In this document: positions 9,036 through 16,547 of the stretch, piece by piece | Numbering within the stretch: the first letter of the stretch is position 1 | Layout of the letters: every line of letters starts with the position of its first letter | Assembly (NCBI RefSeq): GCF_001426705.1 | Contig: NZ_LMFC01000001.1 | Location: 547,789 to 611,788, forward strand | DNA length: 64,000 nucleotides | Direction: 5' to 3' | DNA from: Cellulomonas sp. Root485 | Lineage (GTDB): Bacteria; Actinomycetota; Actinomycetes; Actinomycetales; Cellulomonadaceae | Notes under the pieces: model-generated | What the model saw: only the letters and a program-made list of their open reading frames with translations | The model's database searches: none | What the model was told of the DNA's origin: nothing | Position numbers and translations under genes: made by a program

Positions 9036-9734
9036 TCAGTCGAGCAGTCGAGCCCTCACGCGTGCGAGCTCGTCGGCGGACAGCCCGTGCTCCGTCAGGT
9101 ATCCGGCGACGTCGAGGTCGGACAGGAAGGCGCGCAGGTGCCCGGTCACCTCGGCCAGCCGTGCCGCGAGCTCGTCGTCGGAGCGCCCCGTCTCGTCCCC
9201 GTGCCCGGCCAGCGCGTAGTCGTTCATCGCGGCGACGGCGAGCGTGTAGTCCTCGACGATCGTCTCCTGCGGCACCCCGGCCAGCGACAGCAGGAGCGCG
9301 GTCACCAGACCGGTCCGGTCCCGACCTGCCGAGCAGTGGATGACGACCGCGCCCTCAGGGGCGTTCGCGACGGCGCGGACGGCCGCGACGATGAGTTCCG
9401 GCCAGGCGTCGAGGTTCGCACGGTAGTACTCCGGCGAGTCGAGCACCTCGCCCCAGCGCGCCATGAACTCGCGGTCCTCCCACACCTCGACGGGGCGGTG
9501 GTGCCGCGTGACGCCGGTCGGCAGCGGCAGGGGCGCGATCTCGTGCGGGTTGCGCAGGTCGACGATCGTCCGCACCCCCGCGTCGACCAGCTCCGACCAG
9601 CCCTGCTCGTCGAGTCCGTCCAGGCGCGGGGTGCGGAAGATGCGCCCCGAGCGCGTGACGGTCGTGCCGGCGGGCAGACCTCCGAGGTCGCGCGCGTTGT
9701 GCAGCCCGCCCCAGGTGACGGAACGGTCGGTCAC
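9036..9734 (-). CDS. Tyrosine-protein phosphatase (dual-specificity/PTP fold)
   Basis: 232 residues. It contains the P-loop HCSAGRDRTG (HC-x5-R) with the catalytic Cys and Arg, and the N-terminal NARDLGGLP signature of the bacterial Y_phosphatase3/Siw14-like family, which act on phosphotyrosine or inositol/lipid phosphates; the substrate cannot be told from sequence. The GTG start at 9734 overlaps the stop of the upstream phosphotransferase gene (GTGA), so the two genes are coupled. It converges on adnB. Confidence 0.88.
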   Translation of the reverse strand: MTDRSVTWGGLHNARDLGGLPAGTTVTRSGRIFRTPRLDGLDEQGWSELVDAGVRTIVDLRNPHEIAPLPLPTGVTRHHRPVEVWEDREFMARWGEVLDSPEYYRANLDAWPELIVAAVRAVANAPEGAVVIHCSAGRDRTGLVTALLLSLAGVPQETIVEDYTLAVAAMNDYALAGHGDETGRSDDELAARLAEVTGHLRAFLSDLDVAGYLTEHGLSADELARVRARLLD

Positions 9735-10678
9735 GCGAGCAGGGACTCGGCCTCGGCGCCCTGGTCCTCGCGCGTGTGGGCGTCGAGGTCCTCCAGCATC
9801 GCGACGGCGTCGTCGATGATCTCGGGGTCCTGCGTGCGCACGCCGTAGAGCAGCCACCGGGCCAGCGCGAGCTCTCCGGCGAGGAGTGCGCGCTCGGCCA
9901 GGTGCGGGTCGGTGAGCTCGGTCCGGCGCAGCTGGTACGCCTCCATGATCGAGTCGGTGGTGTCCGGGTCCGCCGCCACCAGGAGCCAGGCGAGGTCGTC
10001 GGCGGGGTCCGCCACGCAGGCGTCGCCCCAGTGCAGGATGCCGGTGACCTTCTCGCCGTGCACCAGGACCCGCTCGCTGGTGAGGTCGCCGTGGGTGACG
10101 GTCGGCCGGAAGCGCCAGAGGGCGACGTCCTCGAGCCGGTCCTCCCAGCGCCGCAGCAGCGCGGGCGGCACCTTTCCGGTGCGCGCTGCCTCGTCGACCT
10201 CGGCCTGGCGGCGGTCGCGGTACCCGCCGGCGTCGTAGGCGGGCAGGCCGGCGTTCTCGACGAGGCTGGTGGGGAGCTCGTGCACCGCGGCGATCGCGCG
10301 ACCCAGGTCGGCGGCGAGGCCCGGCCCGGGGCGGAGGCGGTCCAGACGGAGCGGCTCGCCGGGGATCTCGGTGTGCACGGCCGCTCGACCGCCCTCGGGC
10401 AGGTGCGCGAACCCGACGGGTGCGGGGACGGCGAAGGGGAGCTTCCCGCGGTCGGTCTCGGCGGCGAGCATGCTGAGGAGCACGACCTCGGCCTCGAGCG
10501 CGGCGCCGGCCGCTGCGTGCTGCGGTGCGCGGACCACCCAGCGGTTGCGGTGGGCGTCGATCACGACCGCCGTGTCGAAGTCGGACCCGGGCTGTGCGGG
10601 CCGCCGGACGTCGTAGGCGTCGAGTCCCGGCACGGCGACGGTCGCCAGCGCGGCGAGGGCGAGAGGGGATCGAACCAC
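9731..10678 (-). CDS. Aminoglycoside/macrolide phosphotransferase-fold protein
   Basis: 315 residues with an APH/choline-kinase fold: a catalytic-loop equivalent VTHGDLTSERVLVH, then a HWGDACVADPADDLAW segment in which the usual Asp of the IDWxxxxxGDP motif is replaced by His, although D-P-A-x-D-L-A is kept. This could be an antibiotic phosphotransferase or a metabolite kinase; core-genome location favours a housekeeping role. The GTG start (10676-10678) lacks a Shine-Dalgarno sequence and has TATCCT six bases upstream, so it is probably leaderless. The neighbour downstream is a phosphatase (4-nt overlap), giving a kinase/phosphatase pair. Confidence 0.8.
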   Translation of the reverse strand: MVRSPLALAALATVAVPGLDAYDVRRPAQPGSDFDTAVVIDAHRNRWVVRAPQHAAAGAALEAEVVLLSMLAAETDRGKLPFAVPAPVGFAHLPEGGRAAVHTEIPGEPLRLDRLRPGPGLAADLGRAIAAVHELPTSLVENAGLPAYDAGGYRDRRQAEVDEAARTGKVPPALLRRWEDRLEDVALWRFRPTVTHGDLTSERVLVHGEKVTGILHWGDACVADPADDLAWLLVAADPDTTDSIMEAYQLRRTELTDPHLAERALLAGELALARWLLYGVRTQDPEIIDDAVAMLEDLDAHTREDQGAEAESLLA

Positions 10679-10684
10679 CCGCCC

Positions 10685-10690
10685 AGGATA
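10685..10690 (-). promoter_or_regulatory. Leaderless -10 element of the phosphotransferase gene
   Basis: TATCCT on the minus strand is separated by six bases from the GTG start. No clear -35 box is visible. Confidence 0.5.
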
Positions 10691-10794
10691 GGTGGGCCAC
10701 GGAGCGGTCCTGGGCGAGCCGCTCGGCGTGTCTTCGTCCGGTTGCTCCCGTCGCGCCTGATTGCGGTCCCGTGCGCAGGCTCCGCCGCCGCCGC

Positions 10795-10800
10795 GTACGG
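10795..10800 (+). promoter_or_regulatory. Probable -10 element of nudC
   Basis: TACGGT lies eight bases before the GTG at 10809, compatible with a leaderless or nearly leaderless transcript divergent from the phosphotransferase gene. Confidence 0.35.
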
Positions 10801-10808
10801 TGACCGGC

Positions 10809-11789
10809 GTGATCGTTCCGGATGACCTGCCGCTGTCCCGTGCCGGTGTCGACCGTGCTGCTCTCTCGCGGACCGACGACGGGTTCGTCGCCGCCGCGCT
10901 GACCGACGACGCGACCCGCGTGCTGCTCGTGTGCGACGGCGCGGTCGTCACCACGACGGGCTCGCGGGTGGCGCTGCTGCCGCCGTCCGAGGTCCGGGTG
11001 CCCGCGTCGGACGACGACGGCTGGCTCCTGCTCGGTCGTGGTGAGGATGGCGAGACGTACCTCGCCCTGCGGGTCCCGGACCGCCGGCCGGCGCCCCGGG
11101 TGGGGGAGGCGTCCGACGTCCTGGTCCACGCGGTACCGACCGAGGTCGGACCCCCGACCGCCTCGGGGCTTCCCGACGGGCTGACGTGGACGCCGCTGCG
11201 GGACATCGGTGCGGACCTGACCGCGCACGAGGCGGGACTGGCCACCACCGCCGTCGCGCTCGACGCCTGGCACGCCCGGCACCCGCGGTGCCCGCGCTGC
11301 GGTGCGCGGACCCGGGTCGCCCAGTCCGGCTGGACCCGGGTGTGCGTCGACGACGGATCGGAGCACTACCCGCGCACCGACCCCGCCGTGATCATGGCGG
11401 TCGTGGACGCCGACGACCGGATCCTGCTCGGGCACGCGGCGCACTGGCCGGCCGGGCGGTGGTCGACGCTCGCGGGCTTCGTGGAGGCGGGGGAGTCGCT
11501 CGAGCACGCCGTGCGCCGCGAGGTGGCCGAGGAGACCGGGGTGCTCGTGGGTGAGGTCTCCTACCGGGGGAGCCAGCCGTGGCCGTTCCCGGCGTCGCTC
11601 ATGATCGGCTTCCGCGCCCACGCGCTCTCCACGGACGTGACGGTGGACGGCGTCGAGCTCACGGAGGCGCGCTGGTTCTCCCGCGACGAGCTCGCCGAGG
11701 CTGTGCGGTCGGGCGACGTGATCCCGCCGGGACGCGCGTCGATCGCGCGGGCGCTGGTCGAGGAGTGGTTCGGGGGAACGCTCAGCTGA
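10809..11789 (+). CDS. nudC: NAD(+)/NADH pyrophosphatase, NUDIX family
   Basis: About 326 residues. A NudC-type N-terminal domain is followed by a zinc ribbon (C161, C164, C179) and a complete Nudix box starting at G223 (GFVEAGESL, then REVAEETGV), with the NudC-specific SQPWPFP motif after it. The enzyme hydrolyses NADH, NAD or NAD-capped RNA to NMN(H) and AMP. The fourth zinc ligand expected three residues after C179 is Asp182, so the metal site is C3D or lost. The GTG at 10809 is preferred, with a -10-like TACGGT just upstream; GTG at 10800 is an alternative. It converges with mycoredoxin, overlapping by eight bases. Confidence 0.9.
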   Translation: MIVPDDLPLSRAGVDRAALSRTDDGFVAAALTDDATRVLLVCDGAVVTTTGSRVALLPPSEVRVPASDDDGWLLLGRGEDGETYLALRVPDRRPAPRVGEASDVLVHAVPTEVGPPTASGLPDGLTWTPLRDIGADLTAHEAGLATTAVALDAWHARHPRCPRCGARTRVAQSGWTRVCVDDGSEHYPRTDPAVIMAVVDADDRILLGHAAHWPAGRWSTLAGFVEAGESLEHAVRREVAEETGVLVGEVSYRGSQPWPFPASLMIGFRAHALSTDVTVDGVELTEARWFSRDELAEAVRSGDVIPPGRASIARALVEEWFGGTLS

Positions 11790-12042
11790 GCCGGGCGCGG
11801 ACCTGCGCGAGCGACGGGTTCGTCGCCGCGGACCCGTCGGGGAACACGACAGTGGGCACCGTCTGGTTCCCGTCGTTGAGGGACTCGACCAGGGACGCCG
11901 CGTCGGGGTGCTCCTCGATATTGACCTCGGTGTAGCCGATCCCCTCGGAGTCGAGCTGCGTCTTCAGCCGGCGGCAGTAGCCGCACCACGTCGTGGAGTA
12001 CATCGTGATGGTGCCGGCGTCGGGCAGGGTCTGCGTGGTCAT
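11782..12042 (-). CDS. mrx1: Mycoredoxin (glutaredoxin-like)
   Basis: 86 residues, a single thioredoxin-fold domain with the active-site motif WCGYC (C20, C23) and TVPTVVFPDG (cis-Pro region), both characteristic of actinobacterial mycoredoxin-1. It reduces mycothiol mixed disulfides. The start ATG has GAGGGA about seven bases upstream. In mycobacteria mrx1 likewise lies between nudC and uvrD2, which supports the symbol. Its 3' end overlaps nudC, so the two convergent transcripts are complementary there. Confidence 0.9.
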   Translation of the reverse strand: MTTQTLPDAGTITMYSTTWCGYCRRLKTQLDSEGIGYTEVNIEEHPDAASLVESLNDGNQTVPTVVFPDGSAATNPSLAQVRARLS

Positions 12043-12201
12043 CGGTCCCTCGGTGGTCGGAAGCGGTCGGGCGAGATCGTCGCCCAGGGCAGCAACGTTC
12101 ACACCCCTCGGCTTCTTCCCGCGTCGCGCGGACGGGTGACGGTACCCGATGTGCACAGGGTGGCGACGGGGGTGTCGGCCGGTGCTGAGAGACTGTGCCC
12201 G

Positions 12202-14202
12202 ATGTCCGCCGAAGCCCTCCTGGACGCCCTCGACCCCGAGCAGCGTGCCGTCGCCACCACGCTCCGGGGACCCGTGCGCGTGCTCGCCGGTGCGGGGACG
12301 GGCAAGACGCGGGCGATCACGCACCGCATCGCGTACGGCATCCAGGTCGGCGCCTACCGCCCGGCCAACGTGCTGGCCGTGACCTTCACCGCCCGCGCCG
12401 CCGGGGAGATGCGCACCCGTCTGCGGCTGCTGGGCGCGCCCGGTGTCCAGGCCCGCACGTTCCACGCGGCCGCGCTGCGGCAGCTCGGGTTCTTCTGGCC
12501 CAAGGTCGTGGGTGGTCCGCCGCCCCGGATCCTCGAGCAGAAGGTGAAGCTCGTCGCGCACGCGGCGCAGCTCGTCGGTCTGGAGACGGACCGGGAGAGC
12601 GTGCGGGACCTGGCCTCCGAGATCGAGTGGGCCAAGGTCAGCCTGGTCACCCCGGACGACTACGCGAAGGCCGCCGCCGCGACGGACCGCCCCGGGCCCG
12701 GCGGCACCGACCCGCAGTCGGTGGCCCGCCTGATGGCCGCCTACGAGTCCGCCAAGGACCAGCAGGGCGTCATCGACTTCGAGGACGTGCTGCTCCTGCT
12801 CGCGGCCATGCTGGCCGAGCGGCGCGACGTCGCCGACTCGGTGCGGGAGCAGTACCAGCACTTCGTGGTCGACGAGTACCAGGACGTCAGCCCGCTCCAG
12901 CAGTATCTGCTCGACCAGTGGCTGGGCGGCCGGCAGGAGCTGTGCGTCGTCGGTGACCCGAGCCAGACCATCTACTCGTTCGCCGGCGCGTCGGCCCACC
13001 ACCTCACGACGTTCACCAGGACGTACCCGCGCGCGACGACGGTCGAGCTCGTCCGGGACTACCGCTCCACCCCGCAGGTGGTGTCGCTGGCCAACCACGT
13101 GATGCACGCGTCGCGCAAGGCAGGCGGACCGGTGCCGCTGGAGCTGCGGGCGCAACGGCCCGACGGGCCCGACGTCTCCTACGTGACCTATCCCGACGAC
13201 GATGCGGAGGCCGCGGGCGTCACCGACGCGATCGCGGCGCTGGTCCGTGGGGGCGTGCCGGCGGCCGAGATCGCGGTGCTGTTCCGGACCAACGTGCAGT
13301 CGGAGGCGTTCGAGGCGGCGCTGGCGGACCGGGGGATCGCGTACCAGGTGCGCGGGAACGCCCGCTTCTTCGCTCGTGCGGACGTGCGCAAGGCGATGGT
13401 GCTGCTGCGGGGCGGGGCGCGCTCCGCAGACCCGGGGACGCCCATGCCGGAGTCCGTCCGGGACATCCTGCGCAGCGCGGGCTGGACGGATGCTCCGCCG
13501 GAGGGCCGGGGAGCGAGCCGCGAGCGCTGGGACGCGCTGCAGGCACTCGTGTCGCTGGCCGACGCCCTCGCTGCAGCCCCCCCGACGGGCGACGGGCCGC
13601 CCACCGTCGCGGACCTCGTCGCCGAGCTCGACGAGCGTGCGGCGGCTCAGCACGCGCCGACCGTCGAAGGCGTGACGCTCGCGTCGCTGCACGCCGCCAA
13701 GGGTCTCGAGTGGGACGCGGTGTTCCTCGTGGGGCTGTCGGACGGTCTCCTGCCGACGGTCCAGGCGCAGACGGACGCGACCGTGGCCGAGGAGCGGCGC
13801 CTGCTCTACGTCGGGATCACCCGCGCGCGCGAGCACCTGCAGCTGTCGTACTCCCGCGCCCGCCATCCTCGGGCGCGGGCGAGCCGAGGGGTGTCGCGGT
13901 TCCTCACGGACCTGTGGCCCGACGAGCGCCGTCGGCCGGGCGTCCCGCGGCGCGATCTCGACGTGCGCCAGCAGGCGGTGGTCGACGGCCTGACCGCCTG
14001 GCGCGACGCGCACGCGGCGGAGCTGCGTCGCCAGCCCGCGTCGGTGCTGACCAGCGCGACCATCCGCGCGATCGCGGAACGGTGCCCCGGCACGCTCGAG
14101 GAGCTCGGCGCGGTCCGTGGCGTCGGTCCGATGACTCTCGCGGACATCGGCGAGGACGTGCTGGCGGCGGTGCGCGCGACCGTGCGAGCGCCCGCTCGTT
14201 GA
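12202..14202 (+). CDS. uvrD2: ATP-dependent DNA helicase UvrD2 (with HRDC domain)
   Basis: 666 residues. SF1A helicase with Walker A GAGTGKTR (K35), Walker B DEYQD (from D224), GDPSQTIYSFAGA, and motif VI LLYVGITRAREHLQLSY. A C-terminal HRDC domain (about residues 585-660, LTSATIRAIAERCPGTLEEL) identifies the UvrD2 subtype. The tetracysteine element described between the helicase core and HRDC in the mycobacterial enzyme is not visible: the linker has no Cys cluster. The start is the ATG at 12202; upstream frame is open but overlaps the divergent mrx1 promoter. It probably acts in DNA repair and replication restart. Confidence 0.92.
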   Translation: MSAEALLDALDPEQRAVATTLRGPVRVLAGAGTGKTRAITHRIAYGIQVGAYRPANVLAVTFTARAAGEMRTRLRLLGAPGVQARTFHAAALRQLGFFWPKVVGGPPPRILEQKVKLVAHAAQLVGLETDRESVRDLASEIEWAKVSLVTPDDYAKAAAATDRPGPGGTDPQSVARLMAAYESAKDQQGVIDFEDVLLLLAAMLAERRDVADSVREQYQHFVVDEYQDVSPLQQYLLDQWLGGRQELCVVGDPSQTIYSFAGASAHHLTTFTRTYPRATTVELVRDYRSTPQVVSLANHVMHASRKAGGPVPLELRAQRPDGPDVSYVTYPDDDAEAAGVTDAIAALVRGGVPAAEIAVLFRTNVQSEAFEAALADRGIAYQVRGNARFFARADVRKAMVLLRGGARSADPGTPMPESVRDILRSAGWTDAPPEGRGASRERWDALQALVSLADALAAAPPTGDGPPTVADLVAELDERAAAQHAPTVEGVTLASLHAAKGLEWDAVFLVGLSDGLLPTVQAQTDATVAEERRLLYVGITRAREHLQLSYSRARHPRARASRGVSRFLTDLWPDERRRPGVPRRDLDVRQQAVVDGLTAWRDAHAAELRRQPASVLTSATIRAIAERCPGTLEELGAVRGVGPMTLADIGEDVLAAVRATVRAPAR

Positions 14203-14234
14203 GCCGATCGGGCGATGGCAGAAACTCGTCGGCG

Positions 14235-14281
14235 AAAGTTCGTTTATTCGGTTGTCCCCCGTGCAAAGCCAGTTCTAGTCT
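14235..14281 (+). promoter_or_regulatory. whiB7 promoter with AT-rich activator element
   Basis: TTGTCC (14252-14257) and TAGTCT (14276-14281) are separated by 18 bases and give a good -35/-10 pair in an intergenic gap. Immediately upstream lies an unusually AT-rich stretch for this genome (14235-14250, containing GTTTATTCG). WhiB7 of mycobacteria recognises an AT-rich element just upstream of the -35 box through its AT-hook, so autoactivation is likely. Predicted transcription start is near 14288, giving a leader of about 390 nt. Confidence 0.7.
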
Positions 14282-14348
14282 GGGCGACGTCCTTGTAGAG
14301 GGACCGCGCCGACAGGCGAGGGTCCGAACCGGAGAGGGGGTGGGTGCA

Positions 14349-14537
14349 TTGAAGAACCAGATGATCGACACGGCGAACGCTCACGCGTTCCTGCCGCGAT
14401 CCGTCGCGCCCACCACGTTCCGGTTCCAGGGGATCGCTCTGCCCATCGGCGGCAGCGCCCTCGAGCCGATCGGCGGGTCGAAGCGTCGCACGGCGACCGA
14501 TCCCCGCACGTACCTGATCCGGACTCCCATGATCTGA
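14349..14537 (+). CDS. Upstream leader ORF (uORF) of whiB7
   Basis: A 62-residue frame starts at TTG (14349) with AGGGGG eight bases upstream and stops at 14535-14537; an in-frame ATG (14361) could also start it. It contains FRFQGIALPIGGS and ends TYLIRTPMI. It lies inside the whiB7 leader, and its last codons (14520-14527) are complementary to the 5' arm of the terminator that follows. This is the arrangement expected for ribosome-mediated attenuation: slow or stalled translation of the uORF frees the antiterminator and allows whiB7 transcription. The peptide itself is probably not a functional protein. Confidence 0.7.
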   Translation: MKNQMIDTANAHAFLPRSVAPTTFRFQGIALPIGGSALEPIGGSKRRTATDPRTYLIRTPMI

Positions 14538-14567
14538 CCTCGAACGAGGCACAGGCCGCGGAGTCCG
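14520..14567 (+). promoter_or_regulatory. Antiterminator pairing in the whiB7 leader
   Basis: CGGACTCC at 14520-14527, inside the last uORF codons, is perfectly complementary to GGAGTCCG at 14560-14567, which forms part of the ascending arm of the terminator hairpin. The two structures cannot coexist, so this 8-bp helix is a natural antiterminator. A small hairpin (14538-14549, arms CCTCG/CGAGG) lies between. Confidence 0.65.
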
Positions 14568-14594
14568 AACTCGGACCCGCGGCCTTTCTGTTCT
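14553..14594 (+). terminator. Intrinsic terminator/attenuator upstream of whiB7
   Basis: Outer stem 14553-14561 with 14577-14585 (9 bp), inner stem 1463-67 region (14563-14567) with 14572-14576 (5 bp), one bulged A and a tetraloop, followed by the T-rich run TTTCTGTTCT. It lies between the uORF stop and the whiB7 start and is one of the few hairpins in the window with a proper T tract. Confidence 0.85.
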
Positions 14595-14676
14595 CCCGAT
14601 GAGTCGGGTGAACGGGTTGGCAGTCGGTCCGGCACCGACGCAACACGCTCACCAGCAAGGACATCAGGAGGACATC

Positions 14677-15030
14677 GTGCGGCTCACGACGCTGCTCGAC
14701 ACGGTGAACCATGGCGGATCCGGCCCGTGGCCCGTCACCGACAGCACTTCGACGACCGACGACCGCCAGACGTTCGACCAGCTCGTCGCCGACTTCATCC
14801 CGTGCCGGGCGGGCGACCCCGAGCTCTGGTTCGCCGAGCGGACCGCCGAGGTCGAGCAGGCCAAGGCCCTGTGCCGCGAGTGCCCGCTGATGGAGGGGTG
14901 CCTGGCAGGCGCCATCGACCGCGCCGAGCCGTGGGGCGTGTGGGGTGGCGAGGTGTTCGTCGGCGGTGTGGTGGTCGCGACCAAGCGTGGTCGTGGTCGC
15001 CCCCGGAAGAACGCGGCCCCGGCCGCCTGA
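14677..15030 (+). CDS. whiB7: WhiB-family redox/antibiotic-resistance regulator WhiB7
   Basis: 117 residues from GTG with AGGAGG at ideal spacing. It has the four iron-sulfur ligands C43, C66, C69 and C75, the WhiB turn EPWGVWGGE, and a C-terminal AT-hook RGRGRPRK that is specific to WhiB7. The regulator binds sigma region 4 and activates intrinsic antibiotic-resistance genes in response to ribosome inhibition. It is preceded by an autoregulatory-type promoter, a uORF and an attenuator, and sits next to uvrD2 as in mycobacteria. Together these make the assignment secure. Confidence 0.95.
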   Translation: MRLTTLLDTVNHGGSGPWPVTDSTSTTDDRQTFDQLVADFIPCRAGDPELWFAERTAEVEQAKALCRECPLMEGCLAGAIDRAEPWGVWGGEVFVGGVVVATKRGRGRPRKNAAPAA

Positions 15031-15046
15031 CGGCGGCAAGGGCGAC

Positions 15047-16066
15047 TCAGCCCGGCGCGCCCACCAGCGACGCCGGGAGGGCGGTGCACCCGCACTCGGG
15101 GTGCACCGCCCACGTGCGTCTGCGCGGCACCGCGTCCGGCTGTGCCACCTCGAGCGTGGTGCCCGGTGCGAGGCCGGGGACCCGGTCGAGGTGCGCGAGC
15201 ACGGCCGCGGCACCGAGACCGGCGCAGACTGCGGCGACCAGTCCCGACTCGTCGGCGACGTCCCCGGCGTGCAGCTGCGCGGCGATCGTGGGCCATGACG
15301 CGTCCGAGTCGGTGCGGTGCAGGTCGAGGCAGCGCAGGCACGGGCCGGCGCCGGGCACGACGAACGGGCCGACGACCGTGTCGGCCTCGCGCACGACGAC
15401 GCCGAGGTGGGTGATGCCACCGGCGACGAGGACCGGGCCGCGCCGGGGGTCCGCCACCCTGTCCTCGACGAGGACCACGACGTCCGGTGCGCGGTCCGAG
15501 GCGGTCGAGACGTGCGGGGCGACGTCGCGCAGCAGCCTCGCCGTGACGTGCTCGCGCACCGAGCCGGCGTCGGCCCACCGGTAGCCGCACACGCCGACGT
15601 CCGTCGAGCGCACCGGCCGTTCGTCGTCGACCAGCACGGTGCCGACCCCCGCCGCCGCGAGTCCGACCGCGATGCCGAGCCCGGTCGGTCCGAGCCCCAG
15701 GACCGCGACGACCCTGTCCGCGCGCGCCCGGACCACGTCCGCACCGTTCCCGTCAGCGCGCAGGAGGGACCACACTGCCGCGTCGACCGACGCCGGTCCG
15801 CGAAGGTCGGCCCTGGACGGACCGGCCGTGGTGAGCCGCGCCTCGACCAGCACGTCGACGAGCGCACGCACCCGGTCCGGCTCCACGTCGCGTCCGGCGA
15901 CGAGACGTGTGACCTCGGTCAGGTCCGTGCGCGTGTCCACGGACTGGAGCAGGTCCGCCTCGGCGGGGGTGAGGTCGGGCAGGCGGACGGCCCAGCGTGG
16001 GTCGGTGCCCACCTGGACCTCGGTGGCCGTGCGTCGCAGCACCCGCAGCCCGGCGCGCAGTCGCAT
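15047..16066 (-). CDS. ThiF/E1-like protein (TOMM leader-binding type)
   Basis: 339 residues. The N-terminal part (about 1-90) resembles the winged-helix precursor-recognition domain of TOMM cyclodehydratase partners. A Rossmann ThiF/MoeB core follows (VLGLGPTGLGIAVGLAAAGV, about residues 118-138), with a GPCLRCLDLHR motif and a C-terminal HPECGC that together could bind zinc. No cyclodehydratase, precursor peptide or dehydrogenase gene is nearby, so a housekeeping role is more likely than RiPP synthesis. The start ATG has AAGGGAG upstream. A comparable gene lies near whiB7 in other actinobacteria. It converges on whiB7. Confidence 0.75.
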   Translation of the reverse strand: MRLRAGLRVLRRTATEVQVGTDPRWAVRLPDLTPAEADLLQSVDTRTDLTEVTRLVAGRDVEPDRVRALVDVLVEARLTTAGPSRADLRGPASVDAAVWSLLRADGNGADVVRARADRVVAVLGLGPTGLGIAVGLAAAGVGTVLVDDERPVRSTDVGVCGYRWADAGSVREHVTARLLRDVAPHVSTASDRAPDVVVLVEDRVADPRRGPVLVAGGITHLGVVVREADTVVGPFVVPGAGPCLRCLDLHRTDSDASWPTIAAQLHAGDVADESGLVAAVCAGLGAAAVLAHLDRVPGLAPGTTLEVAQPDAVPRRRTWAVHPECGCTALPASLVGAPG

Positions 16067-16151
16067 GGGGCTCCCTTCAGGACGAGGGAGTCACTGTCGC
16101 AGCGTCGGCGGACACGCCGTGCCGGTCATCCACAGCCCCGGACATGCCGAA

Positions 16152-16177
16152 GGGCACCGTCCGGACGGACGATGCCC
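16152..16177 (-). terminator. Terminator hairpin after the DUF5679-type gene
   Basis: An 11-bp stem (one G-U pair in the minus-strand RNA) with a four-base loop lies 20 bases past the stop of the small zinc-ribbon gene and before the ThiF-like gene. There is only a weak T run. Confidence 0.65.
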
Positions 16178-16197
16178 TCGGGCGACGAGGAGAAAGC

Positions 16198-16356
16198 TCA
16201 GGCCTTGCCGAGGATCCGGTTGAGCTTGGTGCCGCAGACCGGACAGACGGCCTTGGCCATCCTGCGGCCAGACTCGGAGACGACGACGTCACCCTCCGCC
16301 TGGCGCTTCTCCTTGCACTTCACGCAGTAGAACTCGCCTGCATACGTCTCAGCCAT
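16198..16356 (-). CDS. DUF5679 small zinc-ribbon protein
   Basis: 52 residues with two CxxC knuckles, YCVKCKEKRQ and AVCPVCGTKLN, typical of the tiny actinobacterial DUF5679 family. The ATG at 16354-16356 has GAGGGAGG six bases upstream, an excellent ribosome binding site. The function is unknown; the double CxxC suggests a structural zinc. It forms its own unit ending at the hairpin at 16152-16177. Confidence 0.88.
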   Translation of the reverse strand: MAETYAGEFYCVKCKEKRQAEGDVVVSESGRRMAKAVCPVCGTKLNRILGKA

Positions 16357-16535
16357 GGTGCCCTCCCTCGGTGTCCTGCACCGGACCGGGAAACCGCCGG
16401 CCGGCGGCCGGGCGTGGTGGTGCTGCCACGTCCGCGCGGCTTTCACAGTAGTAGCCGAGGCGCCCACAGCCCGCGGAATCGTGCAGGACGCGCCGTGCGG
16501 CCACGGGTGAACGCGGGCGCGTGGGCCCTGCGCGC

Positions 16536-16541
16536 TAGCGT
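16536..16541 (+). promoter_or_regulatory. Leaderless -10 element of the YgjP-like gene
   Basis: TAGCGT followed by six bases and the GTG at 16548; there is no Shine-Dalgarno sequence. Confidence 0.5.
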
Positions 16542-16547
16542 TCTTCC

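Noticed and set aside
15047-16066. RiPP (TOMM) biosynthetic cluster
   Set aside because: Only the ThiF-like protein is present; no cyclodehydratase, precursor peptide or dehydrogenase nearby.
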